64,000 nucleotides of DNA, taken from the NCBI GenBank assembly GCA_019054805.1, contig JAHQIY010000003.1, forward strand, positions 9,424,001 to 9,488,000, read 5' to 3'. Numbering within the stretch: the stretch's first letter is position 1; every line of letters begins with the position of its first letter. Positions 1 through 11,639 of the stretch are shown one piece after another. The position numbers were made by a program, and so were the translations under genes. The notes under the pieces were generated by a model. It was not told the DNA's origin. It made no database searches and worked only from the letters and a program-made list of their open reading frames with translations. This DNA is from Brachionus manjavacas. Lineage: Eukaryota; Rotifera; Eurotatoria; Ploima; Brachionidae.

Positions 1-68
1 AGAAAAAATTGTCTTTAAATATTTAAAATTTTTTACCTTTTTTTCATTAAAAGCCAAATTCATTCAAA

Positions 69-1035
69 ATTGTCTTTTCAACTTATTCATTTAAATAGAC
101 ACTTATTTTGGCGCCTTTAGAGCTAATTTTTTATTTTCATTCAAAACATATAAATCAAGTTAAGACCTTAAAATTTCAATAGAGAAATCAGGAAATACAG
201 AATAAAATTTTCAATTGAGAATTTTTCCTAAAATTACACTAAATCAAAATTGTAATAATTTTTCTGAAAAAATATTTTTTATTTTTTTAAATTTATTTCT
301 GTAATATTAGGGACTAAGTTTTATATAAATTGGAAAAAAAGATAAAAAATAAAAAGTTTTTTTCCAATTTTTAAAAAAAGTTTTTTCTTTTGACTTAAAT
401 TATCTTTTCAACTTACTCATTAAACTAGACGCTCATTTTGGCGCCTTAGAGACCTCTTCTTTTTAAAATTTTTAAAAATAAATAAATAAATCTTTTTTAT
501 TTTAATTTGAAATAAAAAAGATCTATTAAAAAAGATTTTTTTTTTTAATCTTTTTTAAAAAGAATAAAAAAGATTTTTATTCTTTTTTTTTAAATTTATT
601 CAAAACATATAAATCAAGTTAAGACCTTAAAATTTCAATAGAGAAATCAGGAAATACAGAATAAAATTTTCAATTGAGAATTTTTCCTAAAATTACACTA
701 AATCAAAATTGTAATAATTTTTCTGAAAAAATATTTTTTATTTTTTTTAATTTATTTCTGTAATATTAGGGACAAAGTTTTATATAATTTGGAAAAAAAA
801 AAAAAAATAAAAAGTTTTTTTCCAATTTTTAAATAAAAGTTTTTCTTTTGACTAAAATTATCTTTTCAACTTATTCTTAAACAAGAAGATCATTTTGGCG
901 CCTTAGAGACCTCTTCTTTTTTAAATTTTTTTATTCAAAACATATAAATAAAGTTAAGACCTTAAAATTTCAATAGGAAATATAGAATAAAATTTTCAAT
1001 TGAGAATTTTTCCTAAAATTTCACTTAATCAAAGG
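69..1035. repeat. Tandem repeat, about 334-bp unit, three copies
   Basis: The same sequence recurs three times in direct orientation. The landmark ATTCAAAACATA begins at 139, 598 and 933. A second landmark, TTTTGGCGCC, has its GCGCC at 111, 441 and 898. The unit is about 330-335 bp. The second copy carries an extra block of roughly 125 bp (about 466-592) made almost entirely of AAAAGATT-like low-complexity sequence, which explains the longer 457-459 bp spacing there. No coding potential is visible. The array lies directly upstream of the AF9/ENL exon and could lie within its first intron. Confidence 0.9.
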
Positions 1036-1179
1036 TGTGTTGCGAATTTTTTTTTGACAAAAAAAGAAAATTTTTTTATTTATCATTCATATAATTTAAT
1101 GATGGTTGGGGCTAAATTTTATAAATATTTTAATAAAAAAAAATAAATGAATGTTTGTTTTAAAATTATTTAATTAAAG

Positions 1180-4100
1180 GCATTGCAATTTGTGATCGAA
1201 ATAGGCCACAAAGCTAGCACACTCAAAGAGCCCATAGGCGATTTTATTTACAAGTGGAATTTATTTTTGAGATCCGGTGACGAGCGACAACAAATAGACA
1301 AAGTCGTTCAAAAAGTAGTATTCAACCTGCACGAGACGTTCAAGAACCCGACAAGAGAGTGCACCCAGCCGCCGTATTGCGTCAAAGAAAACGGCTACGG
1401 CGAATTCGAATTCCCAATCGACATATTCTTCAATGGCACCAACGAAAAATACACCATAAACTATTTTCTTGACCTACCACCAGCTCAGTCGCTCACGCCT
1501 CTTTATCGGTTCCGCAAAGAAGTGATCACATTTGTCGACCCGAACCCCGACTTCCGCAAGCTGTTGATCGAGAGCGGTGCAACTGTCAAAAAAATCTCAT
1601 CGAACTGTTCGGCGACCACGAGTCTTAAAAAAAAGGCCAACTCATCGTCAATAATAAATAGCAGCTTGAACTCGCCAAACACTTCTGTCAATAGTCCCAA
1701 TTCGTCACTTGTAAATTTAAATTCGTCCAAACTGAATCAAGCAATAAATGGTACGTCGTTTCTCGCCACTCATTCTGTGTTTCCCAGTGAAAAGAAAAAG
1801 AGCTCTAGCAAAAAGGTAAGCTGCACATGTTTTCATGGTTTTGCTTGATTAACCTTTTCAAAGATGATTAATTTCCAACTTTATAATTTTTTCTCTCTCT
1901 TAGCTTGTTTTCTCTAGCTTTGTGCTAAATTGTTGCAACACTGGCTCCGAGCCGACAGATTTTTCCAATTTAAACCATCTAGCCAAAATAAAATTTTAGA
2001 CTGGGTCTCTGGCTTATTTAAGGCGTTGAATTATCTTTTTTGCACAAATCGATCCAGATTTGTCAAAAAGAATTGTTTTCGCTGTTGTCATCAAAGCTCA
2101 ATGCGATAAAAGAAAAGCTTTTTAAAAATAAAAAATTTTATTTCCTGGCTTTTTCTCTAATCAAATAAAATGATGATCAAACATTGCTCTAAGTAACATT
2201 TCATTTTTTTAAATTTTATAAATAGAGATTTAAATAAAAATTCATAAAAAGTCTTTATTGATTTTGGGTCTCGTTTAAAAGGGTTAGCCGGCATCAGACT
2301 AAAACATTGAATTTAGAACTAGAGCTTAGTAGCAGGAGATAAAAAGTTTGCGCTAAGTATTTTGATAAGAAAAAAAATGGCGTTTTAACAAAAGACGCCC
2401 TTCGCAAAGTTTATCATTCTCGGCTTATTTTCGATTGTGCTTGGCAAAATGAGGCTCAACTCGAAATTTTCAAAAAATCTATTATTAAATTTAAGATTTT
2501 ATTTTCTATAAACAAATAGATTAAGGTAGAGTCTTATTGAGAATTGAATGCACAAAGTTACCAAAGAGTTTTGTTCTAATTTTATTCTTTTTAGTTGGTA
2601 TAATCAAAGAGAGCCTTTAAACTCACAAAATTTTAATTTTGTCTGCTAAAATTTAGACTGATTTTATTTTAATTTTTCAAAATAAAGCATAAAATTTGAT
2701 TTTAAATTTAAAAACTTTTTTTGATCTTTTTTTGCTAAAGCCATTGGGATTCTTGTCTCTAATTAATTTTAATTTCGGTTTTATGTTCGAATATATTTTA
2801 GCTTTTAATTAGGCTATGACCAAGCTTATTTCCTTTAAAGTGTACTGGGGACGGTGTAAACATTAAAATTTTTATTCAATTTAAAAGAAGATTTTTTTAA
2901 AACCAACTCACCTTGATGGCTTATTTTGCTTACACTGGAAAAGAATTTTGTGTCAAAATTTTTCTTTCAATCAACCTCAAATTTATTGCAAGAAAAAAAG
3001 TGAAGAAGTTGGTTTGTTCACTTGAAAAAAATTAATTAGCTTTTAAGTAGAGTGAATTTATGGTGAAAAAAAATTTGTTTTTTTTTAAATTCCGAACAAA
3101 AAATACAAGAAAAAGAGTGGAACGAAAACTCAAGTAAAAAATTACAGAAAAAATTCTTAAACATTATAGGTGTGCATATTTTTCCAGGTTAATTTGATGC
3201 AAATAAATGGTCTAAAGAGAAATAAAGGCAATTTCAACTAAAGGCCGTAGTTTAGAAATAATTTTTTGTCTCTTAGGAATAATCATTGAGACTTTGACAA
3301 TACATCAACATTGTCATTTTAATTCAACTGTTCAATATGATTTCTATTACAAATCAAGTTTTAAATACTTTAATTAATTTAATTTATATAGCTTGTATAA
3401 AATAATTTTTATATTTTTTTATTTCTTTTGGTATAACTCGTCTATATTTTGTCTTAATTTCAAATGACCCAATGAACTTTAATTTGGAAAGATCTTCCAT
3501 TTTCGATAAAAAAATTTTGACGCATTTTTATTCAGGTGAATAAAAACTTAAGAATATGATGATTATTTTTCTAACTTTCTGAATTAAATTTAAAAATAAA
3601 TTTAGAACAGTTTAGATAAAAAAATTTTTTATTTTTTTTTACATTTAGAATCTAGTGGTGAACAAGATTTCTTTTAAAAACCAAAAGAGGATTTGAATTA
3701 AAATGTCAATTTTTTCTTCGAAAATATAAAATTAAGATAATTTGTCTACTTATTTCTTTAGATTTGTTTGCTTCAAATAAGAATTTACCTTTTACTTTAT
3801 TGAACCTAAAAATTTTTTTTTATATTTTCGATCATTATTTATCAAAAGAGGCTATAGCTCGGTATAGATAAACAACAAAAAAATTAAATAATTTTTATAA
3901 AAAAAGCAATTATTTTCCAAAAAATTAGAATAATAAATTTCTAAAATTTAATTAAAAAATTTTTTAAATTATTAGTTTAATAAAGAATTTCAATCAGTCT
4001 GAATTTAATTCCAACCAAAAATGAAAAAAAATTAAAACTTTTACAAATTATTTTTTAAATAACTATTCAGCTTTTAAATTTTAAAAAATGCACCTTGGTA

Positions 4101-5576
4101 ATTGTGTTAAAAAATCAATAAAAAATGTTGACAACAAAAAAATTTATTAAAATATTTAAAAATTGTAATTTTTAGAGTCTGATACGAAACGATCTAACAA
4201 GCCAGAGCCCAAAGCCTCCCAGCACACAAAGCACACCGATAGACACCACCTCAAAAGCCGTAGCGAACCCTACGACGCCGCCCAAAAAGCAAAACCTGAA
4301 TCGGACCACGCCGGACATCCTGATCGAAAACAAAGAACTCCTGCCCAAAACAAACAGTGCCAAAACATTGGTCAAGCACAAGAGCAAACTAAACGCCATT
4401 ACCAACAACGACGAATTGGATAAACTAAAAAATGACTTGGATTTTTCCAATTTATCCGCTGGCAGCAAAAAACGTCCCTTTGTACAATCGAACGAGTCCA
4501 TTCACACCGACTCAAACAAATTTGACGAAAACAAAAAAAAAATCCAATCCGACCCGGAACTAAAGTTTAAGAAAATAAAATCAAGCAACAAAATAATGGC
4601 ATCGTGCGACACCAAGGCCAAAGCTGTCGAGAATGAAAACAAAAAAGCCAAAAGCGAATCCGAAAATCTTCTGTCCACAATAAACTCAATAATAACTCCG
4701 CCGCCTTCCCACAGCACAAATGGCACCAACAGTTGTACGAGCAGTGTGAGCAGCTCTTGTAACTACAACACTTCGCCCACTTCTCTGTCCTCTCTGTGCC
4801 TGAACAAAGAACCAAACAAACTAAAGACCAAATCGGAATTCGAGGAAAAAATCGACCAAGAGGAGCTGAAAAAAATTCGCCGACGCAAAAACTCGGCCAA
4901 CTCGGACAAAGACGAGGACGAGTTTCGGAAAGAGCGCGATCGGGACAAGCACCGTCGCTCTTCCAACCACACTCATCGCCGCAGCCACAAGCGGCGCAAC
5001 AGCAACGACTACGAGAACGACTCGGACGCCGACAGCTACTACAGCTACAAGAACGGCCACTCAAGGCACCACAGCAAGGAGGCCAAGCCAAAGTCGAACC
5101 GGAACGGCAGCGTCAACGGCTCGGCAAGGCCCAAACCCGACGATGACGAAACATCTTCAACGGTCTCCTCCATGTCCAACTCTTCGTCATCGTCAGGTGA
5201 AAAAAACTATAAAAAATATTCAGAGTCAAAGTATTCTCAAAATAAACAGCCCACAAACCACAACCGAGAGCCAAGGCAGCCCAGAAACGACGCCGACTAC
5301 ATAAAACGAATGCTCAAGCTCTATGATAAGATCGCTTTTGTACACTCGACCAAACAATTTGATCTATTGGCAAAAATATGTGGCCTGGTGAAACCGTTCA
5401 GTTTTACAGAGAATAGTTTGTTTAATTTCGACCTGTTCACATTGGACTTGAGTGTGGTAGAAAAATTGGAAGGTCTAGTTATGCAGTCGGCTCAATGCCA
5501 TTCAATTCAAAGCAACTCCGCATCTACTTTGGACACATCTAAAAAAAATAAAAACAATGAACTTGTAAAGACATGA
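1180..5576 (+). CDS. MLLT3: AF9/ENL-type YEATS domain protein (super elongation complex), 5' exon missing
   Basis: Chromatin reader and scaffold of the AF9/ENL family, which binds acylated histone H3 lysines and recruits the super elongation complex and DOT1L in the nucleus. Two exons are read here: 1180-1815 and 4176-5576, both joining in phase 0 across a 2360-bp intron (GTAAG donor, TTTAG acceptor). Exon 1 opens with ALQFVIEIGHKAS, matching the start of the AF9 YEATS domain. The acyl-lysine pocket region is kept (LHETF, and GYGEF for the aromatic Tyr). The middle is Ser/Lys/Arg-rich and disordered. The C-terminus holds the ANC1-homology domain (YIKRMLKLYDKIAF through FNFDLFTLDLSVVEKLEGL), the docking site for AF4 and DOT1L. 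The ATG is not in exon 1; as in vertebrate AF9, a tiny first exon must lie upstream and I could not place it. MLLT3 and MLLT1 cannot be told apart here. Codons are far more G/C-ending than the surrounding DNA. Confidence 0.93.
3848..3880 (+). mobile_element. LINE 3' tail fragment in the AF9 intron
   Basis: The string GCTATAGCTCGGTATAGATA, followed by an A-rich tail, closely matches the 3' end of the LINE at 53.3-56.2 kb (CCATAGCTCGGTACAGA plus A-rich tail near 56150). It is probably a heavily 5'-truncated copy inserted in the sense direction in the AF9/ENL intron. The 5' limit cannot be set because the flank is low-complexity. Confidence 0.6.
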
Positions 5577-5770
5577 CCCGCAATTTTGGTAGTTCAAAAA
5601 AAAAATGTTTAGGCTAAATTGGACCCGAGATTGGAAAAAAAATGACTCAATTCTGAACATAAGTGATGTTGTCGATTGCCAAACCGATAATTATTTTCCA
5701 CTATAGTTTAATTATTTGTTTTAGAAAAAAAAAGATGAATGTCGGAATGTAGAATGTAAGTTTTTGTTTG

Positions 5771-5776
5771 AATAAA
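5771..5776 (+). terminator. Polyadenylation signal of AF9/ENL gene
   Basis: AATAAA lies 195 nt downstream of the AF9/ENL stop codon on the same strand, the first canonical hexamer after the stop. Confidence 0.6.
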
Positions 5777-7159
5777 ATTTTTTAAAATGTTAAATCTTTG
5801 CTTTTGTCAAGAGTTTTCCTAATTCAAAATGGTACGCCCGGTTTGGAAATAATAGCCTAATTCAGAATTTGAAAAATTGTTGTTTTGAATGGATTTATGA
5901 TCAAAGCAAATTATACAATGTAAAAAAGATTTTAAATTATTTTAATTTGTTAATGCTCGTCGCTGTTGAACTAGATTATATGAAGAATAATAAACTAGCT
6001 GTACTTTATCCAAATAAAACAATGTTTTACGTTTTTTTTTCTTCTTTTTTTTTGATTATTTAAAATTTCGCCTTTTAAAAGAGTAAGGTTTTAAGTAATT
6101 TTTTAAAAATTGTTCTTAGAACTTTGTCAAATGAACTGAACTAATAAACTGAACAGAGTAATATTATAAGTAAAAAAATTTATTTTTATTTTTTTTTGTT
6201 CAAATTTTATTGTTTCAAAACTAAAAAATATATTTTATCTATATCTACATATTTTTGATTTTTATTATTAAATTACTTTCTAATTGTCTTTAAAATAAAA
6301 AAGTTCTTGATATTTTCTTTTTTCAAATTTATAAATAAATAAAAAAAAACATTAAAAACAAGGCAACAATTTATAAGCAAAATAAATTTTAAAAAATTCC
6401 ATGTATTTATTTTTTATGAAAATACTTTTGCATATTTTATCAAGTTCTTCTGCTTCTGACTTTGGTTTTATTCATTTTTAAATCAAAAGATTTTTTTTTC
6501 ATAAATTTCAATCTAATTTTTAGATAAACATGCTGAATCGGACAAAATTACTTGAAAATTGAAAATTTTGAACAATAATTCGCTAAAAAAGGTAAAATGT
6601 GAATTTTCTGCTCACATTTTCTTTGTGAAAAATTAGAAAAGTATTTAAGCTCGGCCTATAATTTTCCTCCCGCTAATTTTAATAAAAATAAGCTCTCAGG
6701 ATTAATTTTAATTTTTTAGAGATGATACTTTGAAATTAGTCAGATATAAAGGTTACAATAATCGTTTAAAAAATGGAGGAATTAAAAATGAATTTTGAGA
6801 TTGGGACGAACGGAATACTTAGATTTTATTTTCCTAAAAAAATACTTTCATATCTCAAATACTTGATGAAGAATTTCTGGTAAAAGCTAAAAGCAAAAAT
6901 TATGGTAGTTTGATGCACTTTTTTTTGCTTGTCTTTCACGCAAAATTTTTGATGTCTCTCTTGGAACTATTTTGAATTATTTATTTAAAAAATAATTTAG
7001 GAAAAGTTTTTCCAGGGCAGTTCCGAATGGTAGAGCCTTCTTTACAACCCACATGGTTGCAATATAATTAAAATATGTAATAATTATATGTGTACAATTA
7101 GAGTAGAAAATTAATATTTAATTTTCTATTAATTTTAAAATGTTGTTAAAATAAATTTC
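5777..7159. other. AT-rich intergenic DNA, nothing recognised
   Basis: Homopolymer-rich sequence between the AF9/ENL poly(A) signal and the next LINE relic. Short open frames (for example 5869-6063) lack an ATG start or show amino-acid bias typical of AT-rich noise. I see no splice-bounded coding exon or RNA gene. Confidence 0.6.
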
Positions 7160-7640
7160 TGATAAGAGTTTGGTGTTTTGTACTTTGAATTGTTTCTGGA
7201 GGAGCTTTGATTCAGAAAGTCCTGGATTTGAGTGAGCCATTAATTCATGGCTTTGGTGGTGATAAATTTTGGAAAAAGCTTGTTCGTTCTGTCATCGATC
7301 AAGTCGATTCTTATTTCTTTGTGGATTGTTTTGATACTTGTCCTTAGTGGAAAATATTTGATGATTCTCAAGACTCGAATTTGCATTTTTTGCATTTCAG
7401 CTTTTATCTTCTGAATACCTGATTTAAGTTTTATTAAACAGTAGTCGAATAATGATCTTATGAGTGACATATATAAAATTCTGTGGATTCTAAAAGAAGA
7501 TCCCCACTTAAAAAACTTAATATTTCGGCCCTCTTGGAACGATTTTGAAGTTTCTGTATATCAAGTTTGATTTTATGTGTGTCAGTTAGTAGTGACATGA
7601 AAAAAAAGTGTAACCATGATCCTGTTTCAATATTAATCAA
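7160..7640 (-). pseudogene. LINE reverse transcriptase C-terminal relic
   Basis: Minus-strand frames read MSLIRSLFDYCLI, IQKIKAEMQKMQIRVLRII and IHKEIRIDLIDDRTNKL, the pattern of the region after the RT thumb in Jockey/RTE-like non-LTR retrotransposons (leucine-rich LxDYxxxIW segment, then IQxxQNRALRII, then helices before the end). The downstream frame ends in NSKYKTP, also seen as RYIEYPTP in the LINE at 55.9 kb. A second frame (7458-7640) repeats the IQKLQNRSKRA motif, so the copy is frameshifted or rearranged. No catalytic RT motifs remain. It is a dead 5'-truncated fragment. Confidence 0.75.
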
Positions 7641-7981
7641 AATATAAATATATTATTTGTGTTTCTTTTATTGATTTAAAAAGTATTCCTTGTTATATTT
7701 GTTATTATAAATTGATACTATATTTTTAAAATAACTCAGTTCTTTCTTTTTATAATTTAAAACAAAAGCTCCTAAATAAGCATTAAAATATCTAAAAATG
7801 TAAAAGAGTTGTTTTTTCTTAATTTTCTTAGTTTAAATTTTAAATTTAAAAAAAATAGTTTTTGAGATTTAGATTTTTCTTAATTAATATTATTATTACA
7901 AGTTTAATTTAAAAAATCAAGTAGTTTACACTATTAAAGAGAAGCCTATAAAAATCAACTCCATATCAATATAATTTGAAA

Positions 7982-9087
7982 ATGAAATCGCTAAATTTCT
8001 ATCAAATTTTTGCTCTCCTGAATCTTTTGATTAAACAATATCATTTAAAAGACATAATAGCCGCGTCAGATGGAGAGAATCTAAAAACAATCAAAAAATA
8101 CCCTTATTCAATTGAAACAAAATTTCAAAATATAAAAATCAAAAGTTTGGAACTATTGCCAGAAGATAATTTAGCTAGTGGACTTTGGAATGGTACAGTT
8201 ATAATTTGGTTTATTTCGAATTGGACTATATTTCAACAGATAGATAATCATACTGGTTCAGTTGAAGCATTAAGTCGTGTAAATGGCACAACTTTTGCGT
8301 CGGGATGTGAAAAAGGCTTTATAAACTTTTGGACTAAGCATAACTCGAAGTATTCACTTGCTAAACAATTGTTTTTAACAAAATCAATTTTAAATCTCAA
8401 GTTTATACCAAAAATAAATTTGCTTGTGGTTGTTCAAACAGCAAACAATATATCTTTTTATAATTTAGAATCATTAAGTTTCAATTACAATAATTTTTTA
8501 GCTTATACTAGTGCCATTGAAGTGATAGATAGTTCATTTATAGCCTATAGCTTTTCATCATCGGTTGAAATTTATAACCCTCTAAATTCAAGTAATTTTA
8601 TTTCGCTATCAACAGGATCTAAAGCAACTAGTCTGAAATTAATGGAAAATGGTAAATTAGCATGTGGTTTAGAAAATGGAAATGCTTCTATTTGGAATTT
8701 AACTTCAAAAGAAATTAAACAATTCAAATGTCACAAAACTGATGTGAATGTTTTAGAAGAAGTTGAAAATGTTTTGTTTACGGGAAGTTCGTCAATTAAA
8801 TTATGGAATTTAGAAACTACAGAAAGAATGAATTCATTTTCTGGGAATGGGCAACTCAATGCAATGATTTCTCTAAAAAGTAAGATTGATCGATAATTTT
8901 GAAATTAGACTTTTAGTAATTTGTAAATTATGTAAATTTACAAGATAAATTTACAGAAGATTTTTCTCAAAAAACAACAATGGATTTATCAACTGTTCTT
9001 GGATTCAATGAAACAGAAATGAGAACTTTTACAGGTATTTTAATAGAAAAATTTCCAAAAACACTTGGAAATGTTTGCAAAAAATGA
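7982..9087 (+). CDS. WD40-repeat protein, possibly secreted, lineage-specific
   Basis: Two exons: 7982-8879 and 8957-9087, with a 77-bp intron (GTAAG donor, TTTACAG acceptor, phase 1). The predicted protein is about 342 aa, the stop is TGA at 9085-9087, and AATAAA follows at 9108-9113. I take the first ATG (7982); the open frame upstream begins only with TTG. Six WD-like blades are visible, each a Gly-rich turn plus a Trp/Tyr ending: GLWNGTVIIW, GCEKGFINFW, ANNISFY, SSSVEIY, GLENGNASIW and SSSIKLW. A hydrophobic stretch near residues 8-16 after a Lys (KSLNFYQIFALLNLLI) could be a signal peptide, so it may be extracellular, but this is weak. If unspliced, the frame would stop at 8896. It resembles no conserved WD40 family I recognise. 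Codon use is AT-rich, unlike AF9/ENL upstream. Confidence 0.8.
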
Positions 9088-9404
9088 AATCAAAATGAAC
9101 TTTTAAAAATAAAGATTCGACAAGTCCGCTCTTCACAAATGTTTCAACACATTTGACAAGTCTAATGTTATTATCAAGTAACAAGAATTTTGTATTTTAT
9201 TTGTAATTTGCATCAAAAAGTTCTGTTTGCACTCAAAATCCCACAACTTAAAAGAAATTATTTCTTTTACCAGTAATCCCCAGTCGGATCATTTTGACAA
9301 TTAAAAAATAGTTGTTCGGTAATTTTTTCTTAGTTTGATATTAAAAATTATGCTTGTAATGATATTTGAAAATTCTAAATTTAAAAAAAAATTAAAGTCA
9401 CATG
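9088..9404. other. Intergenic gap with WD40-gene poly(A) signal
   Basis: Contains only AATAAA at 9108-9113 for the WD40 gene. The rest is AT-rich sequence without recognisable features up to the target duplication of the next transposon. Confidence 0.55.
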
Positions 9405-9415
9405 ATTGATTTAAA

Positions 9416-10136
9416 GATCTATTTCTTTCTGCTAGTAAATTTTTTTCTTCTGCTTGCATATTTTTTTTTTACTGCTAGTAAAAAAGATTAAATAATGATT
9501 GCTAAATTTTTACACTTGATAGCTAAATTTTTTTTTTGCTTCCTAAAAAATTAATACATGCTAGCTAATTTTGAAGTAAATAAAAGAGAAAAAACAGTTA
9601 ATATTAATCGACAATTTGAATTACTTAACACTTGTTAGCAACAGCAACAGCAAATAACAACAAGCTTCTCCTTTGGAAAATTCGTTTCAAGAGTACGATT
9701 TATCCAATGTTATAAATAGTGAAAACTTATCAAATCCTTTACAATAAGATGAACCGAATGATTTAAATATTGATCAAAATTATCAAGCTGATGCACACAA
9801 ATCTTCAAATGGTCCAAAACGCCGTGGCAGACCTCTTGGTTCTACAACTAAAAAGAGACATACAGAAAATAGTTCTGTCAGATAATCAAAAAGACAGCGA
9901 AAAAATTAAATTTGATATTTGCCTATGAAATTTTATTTTTTTTATCGGGACCAAGCTTAATTTCTTTTTGCTTCTTTTCAATCTTAATATGAATTTTATT
10001 TTTGCAATTCTAAACAAAATTTTACAAGCAGGTGAAAAAAAATTTCCATCAGAAGAAAATAATTACTATCATTATATTAGCTAGCATAAAATTTTGCTAG
10101 CAGAAAAAAAAAATACTAACAGAAGAAATAACGTCC
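9416..10136 (+). mobile_element. MULE-like mini-transposon with AT-hook ORF, 11-bp target duplication
   Basis: A 721-bp element bounded by the direct repeat ATTGATTTAAA (9405-9415 and 10137-10147); a target duplication of this length is typical of Mutator-like elements. Imperfect inverted ends (GATCTATTTCTTTCTGCTAG against the reverse complement GGACGTTATTTCTTCTGTTAG) are built from repeated TGCTAG(C/T) motifs, at least four in the left arm and three in the right. The interior holds the AT-hook ORF listed separately. It has no transposase catalytic domain, so it is non-autonomous. Confidence 0.75.
9667..9885 (+). pseudogene. AT-hook protein tail inside mini-transposon
   Basis: One frame runs from SPLENSFQEYDLSNVI through DEPNDLNIDQNY to GPKRRGRPLGSTTKKR and stops at 9883-9885. 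KRRGRP is a canonical AT-hook core. A single in-frame TAA (9745-9747) interrupts it and no ATG is obvious, so this copy is broken. Acidic sequence followed by an AT-hook tail is the kind of C-terminus seen on Mutator-like transposases. I infer it is the surviving tail of such a protein. Confidence 0.6.
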
Positions 10137-10231
10137 ATTGATTTAAATGAATGCATATTAAAAATGAGAAAAACAGTTACAGATTTTTCAAGTAGTTCTT
10201 GGGCTTTAATTGCAGCTTGACGCTCAGAAAT

Positions 10232-10280
10232 TTTTATTTATTTATTTATTAATTGAATTAACCTCCTTTTAAGGAGAAAA
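10232..10280 (-). mobile_element. LINE 3' tail fragment
   Basis: Read on the minus strand this is CTCCTTTTAAAGGAGGTTAA-like sequence followed by a TAAATAAATAAA tail. It matches the 3' end of the intact-ended LINE at 60227-61600, whose tail has GGAGGTTAATTTGAATTAAA plus TAAATAAA. It is likely a severely 5'-truncated insertion. The A/T-rich DNA to 10560 may be its 3' UTR but cannot be confirmed. Confidence 0.5.
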
Positions 10281-10917
10281 AAATTTAAAAGTTCCAAAAA
10301 AAAGAAAATAAAGATAAAAATTTAATTTTTAAGAGAGAATAAAAAAATGAAAAAAAAAATACAAAAAAGGATTTTTAGATGATTGAATAAAACACATTTA
10401 AATTGTTTTTTTGTCGAAAAATTAATTTCGAAAGAAATTTTTTTACTTTTAAATAAATAAATTAGAATAATTTTTATAGATTTAAAAAAAAAATTTGAAG
10501 AAAAAATTGGCAAAATTCTTTGAAAAAGGGTCAAAATGAAACTCTGGAGTTTTAAGTTTTAAAAGAGTTTATTTTCCAAAATACCAGTAGTCTTTTTCTA
10601 TCCAAGGAATTAATTAAAATTGATTGTAAAATTAGACTTTAAATTAGAATAGATGAAAACTAATAGTAAGTTTTTAAGCTTTTATCTTTTTTTTTGTATA
10701 TTTGAGTTGAATAAATTAAATTTTCAGGAGAATTTTTTATTGTTTAATTTTTTAATAATTAGAATAAATGATGAATATTTAGATGAATAATCAATTTTAT
10801 TTGACTTTTTATTTTATCAATTTAAATTTTTATTCACTAATACTGGTGACTTTTTTCGAAATAATGATGAAAAAAAAATAAAACGGCAGATAAAGTTTCT
10901 AAGCTTCTAAACAAAAT

Positions 10918-10919
10918 AA

Positions 10920-10950
<31 letters not shown>
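10918..10950. repeat. (AGT)11 microsatellite at LINE 3' end
   Basis: Eleven perfect AGT units. Read on the minus strand they form an (ACT)n tail directly after the 3' UTR of the CR1-like LINE relic at 10951-11585. A short TACTACTACTACT tract also ends the related relic near 33190, so this is probably the family's own 3' microsatellite. Confidence 0.85.
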
Positions 10951-11585
10951 TCTTGCTGCGACACCTAACATATAGATTGTCTAAGCCCATCACCGCCAAT
11001 TGGCCGTGTAGAGCTGTAGCAGCCGATTCCATTGAACTTATCTAAAGCCATTTTAAAATTAGCGGTTGACTTGGATTTCACCACGTTTTCTGGCAACCTA
11101 TTCCAATGCGGAACTACTCTGTTTGAGAAAAATACATGTCTGGCATTTACTGCAGCCGCAAAATCGTTTCTAATTTTAGCTGGGAAACTTTCTCTCTGGA
11201 CTCTGATGCTATTTCCTCTTAACGCCCCGGCTGGTCCCTTGTTTTCTGATTTATTCACTAGATTCTTGACCAAGCTTACCTTTTCTATTCCATTCACTAA
11301 TTTGTACATTTCAATCAAGTCCCCTCTCACTCTTCTTTCACTCAGCTTTGTCAGTCCTAATTTTGTCAGCCTCTTTTCATACGGCATGTTTCTTACAGAC
11401 AAAGGTATTTTTGTTGCCCTCTCTTGCACCTTTTCCAAAGCATTCACGTCCATTTTCATACTTGGATTCCAAACCTGCACTGCGTAATCTAGGTGGGCTA
11501 AATGGCTGAGTTTTATATAATAGTAAAGCTTTTGATGAAAATTTAGAATTTTGCTTTTGTACGCCATTAGTGGTAAAAGGCACAC
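10951..11585 (-). pseudogene. CR1/Jockey-like LINE, RT C-terminal fragment
   Basis: A 206-codon minus-strand frame (10965-11585). It contains LDYAVQVWNPSMKMDVNALE, KVQERATKI, YEKRLTKLGLTKLSERRVRG, DLIEMYKLVNG and FFSNRVVPHWNRLPENVV, the standard C-terminal signature of CR1-like LINE ORF2 after the reverse transcriptase palm. The frame is still long and open, suggesting a comparatively recent 5' truncation. The catalytic FxDD motifs and endonuclease are absent. It is followed by a short 3' UTR and the (ACT)n tail. GC content is clearly higher than the surrounding DNA. Confidence 0.9.
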
Positions 11586-11639
11586 AAGATTTAAATACTG
11601 TTTTGTAAAAAAAAATTTTTTTTTGAAGATTGATCATGA

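Noticed and set aside
1099..1179. Possible AF9 first exon: ATGATG followed by GT at about 1105, giving a 75-bp intron into 1180
   Set aside because: Phase would fit, but GTTGGG is a poor donor compared with the GTAA(G/T) donors elsewhere, and a two-codon exon cannot be supported without transcripts.
4172..5146. Several open frames antisense or in alternate frame to AF9/ENL exon 2 (up to 174 codons)
   Set aside because: They mirror the G/C-rich, Ser/Arg-rich coding exon; composition is skewed (Cys/Ser/Arg or Leu/Phe) and they have no homology signature.
5869..6063. 64-codon frame after AF9/ENL
   Set aside because: Starts without ATG, rich in Phe/Tyr/Asn/Lys, no splice sites or family resemblance.
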